IMG/VR virus record: IMGVR_UViG_3300018428_000070
Coordinates: 1-36,907 of that record
Direction: 5' to 3' (one strand)
From: a virus
Length of the DNA stretch: 36,907 nt
The notes under the pieces were generated by a model. That model was given only the letters and a program-made list of their open reading frames with translations. It was not told the origin of the DNA and ran no database searches. The position numbers were made by a program, and so were the translations under genes. Shown here piece after piece: positions 23,662 through 35,600 of the stretch. The first letter of the stretch is position 1. Each line of letters begins with the position of its first letter.

Positions 23662-26600
23662 ATGGCTGACAAAAAGTATACAAAATTACCAGCAGTTCAT
23701 CAGACACCTGTAATCAAAAACTTTTTTGATACTACAGTAGAACAACTTTTCTCGAAAGCAAATGTTGAAACTATATCTGCATATATTGGTAGAAAAGAAG
23801 AAAGCATATTTGAGCCTACTGATACATACGTTTTACAACCTACAGTTGATAGAGAACGTTTTAGTTTAGAACCAGTTGTAAACACAATTGATACTGATAC
23901 TGGTACAGCAACAAATAGAATGTTTTTTGAGGATTACCTCAACATACTCAAAAGTTACGGCGTAAACACTTTAAATCAAAACTCAATATTTGACACTGAT
24001 TTTTATACATGGTTGCCTCCAATAAACATTGATAAATTTGTAAATTATCAAGAATACTTTTGGAGCCCAAACGGACCAACAGCAAAAAATATTACAGGTA
24101 CAGCAAGTAATCCTATTAATATAGAAAAAGATATTCTAGGAAAGAAATCATTTACAGCACCAGATGGTACAGTTTTTAAAAATGGAATGATTGTTTCTTT
24201 TTCTGGAAACTATGTAATCCCAACATCATATAAAAACGAAAAACGATTTATTGTTGAAGGCGTTGGCGATTCTATTATTTTATTTGATAAAGAACAAAAC
24301 TACTCAACAGTTTTTGCTACAGAAGATTATATACCATATGATGGAACAATTATAGATGAGGAATCAGATACTTTATTTTCAACATCAGATTATTTAAGTG
24401 GCGGTTTATCTGGTATTATTAATACTGTGGATAATACTCTAAGTTACTACTACGAAGATAGTAACGGACAAAAAGTTTATACTACATCTACTTTGCAAAC
24501 AACACCAAGTGGTGAACCAATGTGGACAGACTATGTTGGCACAATAGGATCACCACTAATATACACTGTAGGAGGAGACGGTGCTTTTGATACTCTTCCT
24601 TTTGACAGTGATAACACTCAAGAAATTCCAGATTATATAATGATGCAAAGAGGCTCCAAAGACAACAATGTCTGGAGTAGAATTAACTTTTGGCATCATA
24701 TGGATAATTTTATTGATGCTGGTGACCAACTTCCGCCTAAGTCAGTAAGAGCACAAAGACCTATTATTGAATTTGATAGAGATTTAGAACTTTACAATTT
24801 TGGAACACTAGGAAAAGACTCAGTTGAAATAAGTGGCGAAGGTATTTTAAAAAGTGATGTAGTTGGTAGACCTAACGGTGCAACAATAGATGATGTTACA
24901 CTTGAAGTAGGTAACAGAATAATTTTTCCAAACGAAGACGTTGACATTGCAAAATACATTTATGAGATAGGCACAGATGGTAGCGACAATGCTACAGTAA
25001 ATCAAGTGCCGAATTATACTGCATCTGTAGGCGATGTAATTACTGTTAAGTTTGGTAGTAATTTCCAAGGTGTAGAATATTACTGGACAGGTTCTGAATG
25101 GAAACAAGGACAAAAGAAAAGTAAAGTTAATACTCCTATACTATTCCAAGGGTATGATTACAAAGGCAACACGTTAGACGACGACTCTGTTTATACTAGA
25201 AGTAATTTTAAAGGAACAAAACTTTTTGCATATACAGAATCTACATTACCTAATAGTGTAGACGATCCTGTTTTAGGATTCCCATTAAAATATGTAAACT
25301 TTAATAATTTTAGTGAAATCGAATTTACTAACCATTTAGATACAGATTTAGTATCTTATATTCCATTTGGTGGAACAGATAAAAGTTATGTAAACGGATA
25401 CATTTATTACAAAAAAACATTACCCAACAACAACATTGAATATAACACAATGTGGAGAAGTTTGGATCAGAAGTTTAGACAACATGTTGCTGATAGATAT
25501 ATTGTTAAAGATAGTGATGTAAATGCGGAAAGAATTATTTGGGAATTGTCTGCAAAGCCTGTAGACTTTGATAGCGATGTTGTTGGTGCTACAGAAAAAA
25601 ATATAAGAGTTTATATTAACGGAAAAAGACAAAAAGAATTTTCATATAATAGCATTAATAATGCAGTACAGTTTGCTTCTTGGAATCTTAAAAAAGGAGA
25701 TATACTAGATTTTGAAACTAATACAGACAGTGGTTATATTTTAAGTGATAACACTGACGGTAGATATAACTTACCTTTAAGTTGGCACAGTAACTTAAAT
25801 AATCAAGATGTACTAACAGTATCACAGCCTCAATATTTAGAACATTTAAGAGATTTTATACAAAATCAAGAAGACATTTCCGGAGATCCTCTGGGAGGCA
25901 ATAACTTTGATAGCATACCAAAGGAACATATTTACGCAAACAAAATTGTACAAACAGACGAAGATTTACAAATGTCTGCATTCTTGTTTAGCAATGATAA
26001 GTTTAATTTGAAAGACAGTTTAGATTATTGCTCCGAAGAATATATCAAATATAAAAACAGATTAAGAAAAGAAATTTCTAGATATTTAGATGCACAAGAC
26101 ATCTCAAATAAATCTTATGGCGAAATGCTGGAAACAGTATTAGAAAATGTAATAGCATTTAATCAAGGAAAAAATGTTTTTGATAATACTCACATGCTAT
26201 CTTTCGGCGACAAGTTTGTTGAAGAAAAAATAGTTATCAATAATGTTTTAAAGAAACAATATATTTTAGATGCTTATTTAAATTTAGAAGATGTTGAAAA
26301 TAAAATTTTAATTTACGACCAAAATGAAAACGATATAAACCAGTTGCTTTGTGTTGACTATGATTATACTATAAACAGTAAAGACGGTGTTATTACAATT
26401 GACTTTACAGATAGTTATACATTGACTTTAGGCAATACTATCACAATAAGATTGTATGATGTAGATAGAGAGAGTGCTCAAGTTCCTCCAACACCAAGTG
26501 CAATGGGTATGTACCCTGTATACTATCCTGAAATTTTTGTTGATAATAGTTTTGTAGAACCTGTTAAAATGATTAGAGGTCATGACGGCAGTAAAACTAT

Positions 26601-29600
26601 TGCAGTAAATGATACCCAGGATTTTATTTTATTAGAATTTGAAAAAAGAATTTTTAATGGTATATTACAAGTTTATAGAGATAAGGACAGTGTACCAGAC
26701 CTAAGTATTTTCGATATAAGACCAGGTAGATTTAGAGATACTGGCAGAACAAGGCAAAACTTCTACTCATTGATGAGAAGTCGTTTTAATTTTTATGTCG
26801 CTAGAAATGAAGTTGATTTTGTTAAAAATGAATATTATGACGAAAACAATTATTGGACATGGAACTATAACTCAGGACAACCAAAGCCTGCACATTGGAG
26901 AGGTATTTACGAAGCATGTTATGATACAGAAAGACCTCATACTCATCCGTGGGAAATGCTTGGGTTTATTAAAAAGCCTAGTTGGTGGGAAGATGAATAC
27001 GGTTCTGTGTACAGTAAAACAAATACAGCATTGTGGAACGATTTAGAAGAAGGTATAATCAGACAAGGCAACAGAGAAAATGTTACCAACAATAGATATA
27101 AGAAAAATAACCCTTACAGAAGAATAGGCTTAAAGTTTGAGTTGCCTGTAGATGATAACGGTGATTTATTACCTCCTGCAAATATTATTTCGACTACATC
27201 AACAACTAAGACAATCAGTTGGAATAATACTGAAACAGGATCTGCAAGTGCAAATGCAAACTCCTTTATAAAAACAATAGATGGATTAAGTGTTTCTGAA
27301 TTATCCAATAAATTATTAATAACAACAAATAATATTATTAATCATACAACAGGAACATATCCAACTGAAAATAATACTAACTTTATAGAAGATAAAGAAT
27401 TAACTTACGAAATACATTTAAGAACTGGTGATAATCCAACATCCGGTTATGCAAATGCAACCAGTACATCAAATACAATAATTGGTGTTGCAGTTAACGG
27501 TGCATTAATTACAAATGCAAATACAGGCATAACACATTCAGACAGTTCAAGTTTTACATATAATTCTTTATACAGAAATGATGTTAGCAGAGATGTTGCA
27601 GGTGGAACACCAGACAACAATAACATATACGGATATGTACAACCTAGTCCACAAACAGTTGGATTAACAGAGTGGAGCACCACAGAGCATTCACCTATTG
27701 TAGGTTGGTCATTAGACGGATACCCAATTTATGGTCCTTATGGTTATGAGGACAGAGCAAATGTTTCTAGCAGTATAGTAAGACTAGAATCAGGCTACAG
27801 TTTAAAAACTACAAGCAGAGACGATATTGCAACAGGTGTAGGAGGTTTACCAACAGGTGAATTTATAGAAGATTATGAATGGTCTTCTAATTCGCACGGA
27901 CTAGATCAATATAATGGTCGATATGGACCAACACCTGAATTTCCAGGCGGCACATACTATTATGTTGCTACAATAGACGAAAACAGCAAACCTGCTTATC
28001 CGTATACAGTTGGTACAAGTTTTGCAGATACTCCTGTATTAGTTACAGAAAATAATGCAGGAAATGTTACACATTCAACTGGAACTGCAACATATCAATT
28101 AACAAGTTTATTATCTACAACATATTCTTCTGATACATCACTAACAGGAAGAGATTGGAAATTTAGTGATGGCGCTCCAGTAGAAAATGCATGGAAGATG
28201 TCTGAAGGATACCCATTTGCAGTTGTAGAAGCACTTTTACTTGCCAAGCCAGGTAAGTTTGCCAGTGTGTTTGTTGATCCTCGTAAAATAATTCGAGCAT
28301 CAACAGACACCAATCAATTGTTAGATAAAATAACGTTGAGAAGAGCAAAAACTAAAAAAGCATTAATACACGGTGATATTACTTCTAATAATAAAACAAT
28401 TTTAACAACAGGGTATACACAATTTATTGACGCATTTTTGAAATTCCAGGGATTAGATACAAAAAAAGACTTTGCCCCTCACTTTAAAACTGTTAACAGT
28501 AAACTAGGACATAAGTTTGCTGGATTTATAGACAAAGACACAATGACTGTGTTTAGTGATAGTTATAGCACAACAGGTAATAGCTCTAGTTTGATTTTAC
28601 CTCAAGAAGATATTGATGTAAGTGTACATGTAGGACCTTACAGTACAACAAATGATTACACAGGTGTAATGATTGAACTTACAGAAGATACCAAATACAA
28701 AGTATCAGGATATAATAGTGTTAAAAGACATTTTGATATCGAACTGAGCGATGTTAATGGTCCTAAAACAGAAGTAAGTGTAGGCGGTGAGCCTGCAGAT
28801 TTTAGTCAGTATGATGTAAGTATAAATTATCAAGCAGGGCTGATTGTAAAATCTGGATACAATTATTATAGAAGTAAGAAATTTGCAGGTGCTGGTTCAA
28901 GTGTAACAGACACAACAGTTTGGGAAAGACTTGCATCATTGCCAACAGTAGGTGGTGCAGAAGCAACATATTATGTAAATGGTACTGGTGTAGAAGCAAC
29001 TGTTGAGTATGGCACAGAATATGAAACAGTAGCAGAAGTATTCGATTTCTTAATTAGTTTAGGTCGTAAGCAAAAATCCATGGGCTACAATTTTGGAGAA
29101 TTTAATGCTGATATTAATGATTTAAATGATTGGTTGTATAGCGGAAAACAATTCCTATTTTGGAGTATTGGTAAATGGGCCGCAGGTAATACACTTAATC
29201 TAAGTCCAGCGGCATCAGGAATTAAATTTGTTGCTCCTATAGGAAGAGTGAGTGCAATTATTGATGTAGACCAAGGTCAATACAGTTTATTAGATGAAGA
29301 AGGCAAGGCTATTAGAGCAACAGAATGTGAAATAATCAGAGATGCAAACACATTAGAAATAAGTCCACCAGAAGGAAAACAACTGTATGGTTTAATTTTA
29401 TATACTAACGAAATTGAACATGCTATGGTTATATCTAATAAAACAATTTTTGGTGATACAATTTATGACGATGTGTTTAACCAAAGACAATCAAGATTAA
29501 AATTAAAAGGCAAAAGAACAAAAGCATGGAACGGTACGCTCACAGCAGAAGGTTTCATTATTACAGATGATGGCTTAAAGCCAAACTTTGATACACTTGC

Positions 29601-32600
29601 AAGTGACATGGGCAAATACAATGAAATCGGTCATGTACCTGTAGAAAAACATGTGTACGAAGCAAGTAGAAGACAATATGGATATCAAGAAAGAAAATAT
29701 CTAAGAGAGTTTGAATTAACACAAGATGACCAATATGATTTTTATGTTGGCATGATTAGAAGTAAAGGTACTAAAAACAGTTTAGAAGTATTGTTGAATA
29801 GTGATAAAGTGTTGGTACCTGGTAGTGTAAATGTTTACGATGAATGGGCATTAAAATACGGCGATTTTGGTGATGTAGAAAATTATCAAACAGTCGATAT
29901 GAAAATTAATAAAAATGAAATCACAGACGAAAGACAACTTATACAGATTGCATATCCTGAGGACATTGTTAGTAGAGTAGGCGAAGTAGAAGTTTTAGAT
30001 AGAACAACAAAATTCTTCCAAAAACCATTCTTAGAAATTGAACCACCACCTGCAGAAATTCCAGGCTCATTCACATACGGTGGAGGAACTACAGCACAGG
30101 CTACTGTGAACATAGGCAGTGACGGAAGAATTAGTGATGTTGTTGTTACAGAACCTGGTTACGGATATACCGTAAATCCATCTGTTACTGTTATTGCGGC
30201 ACAATTATTGACTGCAAATATTACTACATACTTTGCAAAACCATTTGCAGTATCAACATCATATGTTGATAATAATGGCGACTTAGCAAACATAGGGTTT
30301 AATATTGCTAACATAGAAATTACAGACCACTTTAATCATAAATTAGCAAATGCTTTAACAATAGGTGAAACTTATATAATTGAAGGTTATGCAACAGGTT
30401 CAGATGACTTCACATCTTATGGTGCCGCTAATAATACAATAGGTACAACTTTTACAGCAAATGCAACCTTGTCAGGTAATGCCAATGCAAATAGTTTTGC
30501 TGTACCTGTAGAAACTATAGATTTAAGTTCTGCAAATACTGTTGATGATGTTGCAAATGCTATTAATTTGAATGCAAATATAAATGCAAATATTTCTGCA
30601 ACATCTATTAGAGTAGGCTCAGAAGCAAACGGTAGCATTGTAGAGAATTATACACTCACCATTAAAGGCGATGACTTTACACTTGCTGATGTTGGTAATA
30701 CTTTAGCAGATGTTTTACACATAGAACCAAAACGTTATCAACCTAGACAACGTTACAGTTTCCAAACTGCTAATAGTACACAATATAACGATGTAGTAAT
30801 TACAGTAGACAATGAACCAACTACTGGAGGAAATGTAGGAGCAAGTGGAGTTGATTGGGTATTCGATCCAGGTAGTAGAACAACTATAAACACAACTGGT
30901 GTATTAGAAGGCAATGTTAGTTTTACAGAAACATTTACACCAATTAGTATATCAGATGGAGTAACTACAACAGACGAAATAGCCGCAGACAACCTTACAA
31001 TATTAAACGGTTCTTATCCACACGTTGACATCGAAATCAACGGAGCAAAATTACCTGAAGAACAAGAAGAAGCACTATTTACTTTAACAAGTAACACTTC
31101 TGCAGGAACAAGCACATTGTTTATACCTGATGTTGGTAAATTACCGGGTGGCAGAATTGCGGCTACATCAAAAATTGATGTTATAGAAAAAGCAACAATT
31201 GATTTAGAAGATACATACCAGGGCGATTTACCTGGTAGTACAATGAACATAAAAGTTTTTGCCAGCGATGCATTAGCGGCAAAACTTATACAAGTTAGAA
31301 CATACGAAATTTATCCAGACGATAAAAATGATTCTACAATTTTAATAGACGTTGACGACAAAGATAGATTAGTTACAAGACCAACAGATATGTCCGAGAA
31401 GGATTTATGGCCTACAACTATAAAAGTTGATTCAAGTGGTATAACAGACAAAAGATACGATCCACTACCTAACGCAGGTTATGTTTCAAAATATAATGTA
31501 GGTTATCAAGCATTTGATATTTTAGATTACGAACGTTTATTTGATAGAACAAGACGTGCGGCAGATGAAATTCCTAAGAAAGGTGATTTTGTTCATTTTG
31601 CAAAAGGCGAGCATGAAGAGTTTGATGTTTATAAAATTTCTAATGTAGATGCCAGAACATATTTAAAATTTGACGAAGATTTAGGCACAACTTTCCTTTG
31701 GGCTAATGTAAGTTTATCTAATATGATATTAGATGATAACACTTTTGCAAATACAGACAATGCTTATGACCAAACAAAATGGTATGACCAGGTATTGACT
31801 TTTAAAGGTAAACAAAACATAGACGACTATCATGCAAACTTAGTTACTGCAGAAGGTAATCCACTGTTTGATCCAACATTAGTAGACATTACATCTCCTG
31901 TTACATTATTTGTATCAGAAGAAAAGGTTTCAGACCATGCTATTGAAATAGGAGATATAGCATACACAATACCTGATATACAACTTATCGACAAAATAGA
32001 ACCGTATGTCAGTGGTAATATCACACAATTTGAAAGTGTGATATTAAGTGACATCGGTGTTCCTGCAAGAGCAAAACAGATTAATCCTATAACAGATACA
32101 GAAATTTTTAGAAATGTAGATGCAACATATTACGGATTTAGATATAATAATCAATTAACATTTACTATTAATAATGGTAAAACAGAAGGTGTTGCAGTAG
32201 GAGACTTCCTACAATTCCATGACAGCGGTTCAAGTAATCTAAATGCAAATATTTTCCAAGTTGCAAGAATTAGTGAAAATGGTAATGTAGACTTGTATGC
32301 AAATTCAGTAGTAATAGGCAATATGTCTACTGTGAGCAAAGATACTCTACATTTTGTTAACTTTGGTAAAACAAATGCATTAGCAAACACTGTAACAAAC
32401 GATTATGCAATTCAGGTGTTTGCACAAGAACATGAACTGTTAGAAGGACAGAAAATTAAATTCGATGTAGACAACCTCGGTAAACAAGCAGGTGAGCCGT
32501 TTGAATTATTTAGACAAACTACAAATACATTCTTTGTAAATGCTGATGGGCCTGGTGCTACAGCAAATGTAAGTTTAGATGTAATACAAAACGGTAATGT

Positions 32601-35600
32601 TTCGAGAGCAAACACAACAGTCGAAATTACATCGATTCCGTGGGATACTCCAACAACATATAACTATTCATTGAGTGCTGATGTCGGAAACAAAGTAACA
32701 TTTTATGACACAAGTGGAAGTAATTTAAACTCTAATACTTACACTATTACTAATGTATTTACAAAGCCTGTACCATATAGAAAAAGAGAACTCGGTGATG
32801 CTTTAGGAGAACAAACTGTATTAGCAAATGTTGGAATAACAGTACAAGATAATACAAGCGGTGCTGTAACAAATTCAAATGTTGTAACTCTATCAGGTGG
32901 ATTAACAAACGGTTCTATACAAGTAGGACAATATCTGTCTGCAGGACCAGACACTGACGGTAACAATGAAATCGGCAGAATAAAAATTATAGAAATAAAT
33001 GCAGATACTGATAAAACATTAAACAGAAAAGTATATCCTGGATCAAATGTTTCTAACAATACATTGCGACTTAGCAATACAACAGGTATAAGAGTAAATG
33101 ATTTAATTTTACTCACAGGAGAATGGGACGAAGAGTCTAACGTAAGAGTTTCAAGTATAAGTGGAAACAATGTCACTTTAATAAATCAAATAGTTTCAAA
33201 TGTTGACACTGTCCACGATAGCACTGTAACAACAAACACAAATCAAGATTTTGATGATTTAGAAAAAATTACAACTTCAACAGGAACTATATTTTATAGT
33301 GGACAAAATTTAACGTTTGTACACCGAGGAACAAATACAATAGGCAATGTAGTACTTGAAGAAAATGTAACGTTATCGTCTAATCAATTAGTAGATATTG
33401 TTAGTGCTGAACATACAGTAATTAGCCAAGGGAATACAGACGAATTAAGAGATGTTCTTTGTTTTGAAATTGAAACAGAAGATTTCAATGCAGGTTCAGT
33501 AAACGAGCAATCATTATCATATATTGTTAATCAAGGTATTAAAGTTACTACAGACACTGATTTGTCTAACTTAAAATATCAAGACAGCGAATATGGTACA
33601 AGTGAAATTAAAATTTTAGATGGTCAATATGCTGGATTCTATAAACTTAAAGGCTTAGATACTGCAAATAATACATTTACTATTTGGCAGTATTATCAAG
33701 ATCCAATTAAGTATAATAAGTTAGTAACAAATGCAAACGGTAATATAATTTTTGTACACGGTAATACAAGTAGTTTATATACAGGAATGTCTGTTGTTGG
33801 AGCAAATGTAACTCTAGTACCAGCAAATACAACAATTACAGAAATTATAAATGATACATCTATTAGAGTATCTAATGATGTAACTGTAACACAAGGTGAT
33901 TATATAGATATATTCCAAGATAATCACACAACATTTGTAGGCGACGAATTACATATTACTACTAGAGAAGCACATGATTATGAGGTAGGAACACATGATC
34001 CTATTGTAGACAAAGAGATTAATGTATATTACATGGTCCCAAGTTATTATAATCACGGATGGAAAATTAAAGAAGTAGTAAGTAACACTTTAATAAAAGC
34101 ACATGGATTTGCTATAGGACATCCGTATGTAGATCCAAACGATTCTAATATCACTTACGTCACAGAAGAAGATTATATTACTTTTGGCACTGATGCTGTT
34201 ACCACTAGTGGTGACCCAGACTATGTACCATACTTTATTGCGGCCCATGAAGGTAATATTACTATTAATGGTGCTGATATAGTAACAAATGTTTATCCTT
34301 GGCACAGTATAGAACAATATGCTGATGATATCAAAGATCAAATAAGTCAGAAATTAGGTGTTGTATCACGTGTGGGTTCATTTCAAATAAGCCTACCGTT
34401 TGGTTACGAAATACCTGAATTAGGCGATTTAACACAAATACCAAAAAACACAACAATTAACCATAATCCGAGTGCGAGTACTCCCCAGTCAAAACCAGAA
34501 CCTACGAATGTAACTAAAGGTCCTACTATCGCACCACCTACTAGTTGTCCGTCACCAGATATGCCGATTAGAACAAGTGCATTAGGGGACAGCAAACTTG
34601 CTGGTGATTTACAAGTAGGAGACAAAGTATATACTGCACATGAGGATACTGGAGAGTTTGGTTTATATACTGTTGAATATGTAGAAATTAAACAAGAACA
34701 AAGAATTAAAATTGTATTTGATAATGATTTTGAATTCATAGGATCATTAACTCACAAATTTAAAGTAGACGATGAATGGATTGAAGTACAAGAATTAAAT
34801 GTTGGTGATGCTGTACAAGGAAAAGAAATAGTCAGCATAGAAGAGGATGTGATAGGCGACATTGTTATCATTACAGTAACAGATGCTCACACTTATATAG
34901 TTGGTGAATTGCTATCACACAATAAGACAACAAAACAAACAATTGAACCGGCACCAGAGTTAGACACTTCAACTCCTAAAGATGCATATCCACCTACCAG
35001 TGGAGGCTTACAGCCAACTGATGCGGAAGCCATTGCAATGGACGCCCTGCAAAGAGCATTAGCATTACAGAATGCTTATATAGTACCAGGACAGCAACAG
35101 GCAGTAAGTCCAGCGGCGTATAATGAATATTCCTCTGGTAATGACAATTTTAGTATGGGAGGTCCTAAAGGCTTTGGAGTTTCAGCACCTGGTGTAGGAA
35201 CAAATTGGGGACAATATTCAGGTGTTAGCAGTAGCAATCCAGGCCCTTACGGTGCTGGCACAAAATATGACCAACCTAATATCTTTAATTGGGATAGTTT
35301 AGCACCAGGCGGTGAAGTAACAATCTCAGGCGTGACATATACTAAAACTGACGATGGTTTAATCACAGGTTCAGACGGAAGTGTATATACCACAAGACGT
35401 GCAAGAGTTATGAGGTCCGGTAAAACTTTGGTAGGCGCAGATGGTAAGAAATATCCAGTCGCACTGTTGAGAATGCCTAGAGCCAAAGATAGAACAGCAG
35501 GAGCCAAGAATTCTAATGATTGGGACGGCAGTGTTACAGCATACCATGATGATACACAAGGATGTAAAACATTAGACCATGTACACAGTTGGAGAGAAGT

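Noticed and set aside
32739-33176. Minus-strand frame of 145 codons inside the giant ORF
   Set aside because: Shadow frame; its codons mirror the plus-strand repeats, and no start signals or neighbours support it.
34546-34926. A splicing-competent intein
   Set aside because: The +1 residue is Lys and no endonuclease blocks are present, so ordinary splicing is unlikely; called Hint/BIL-like.
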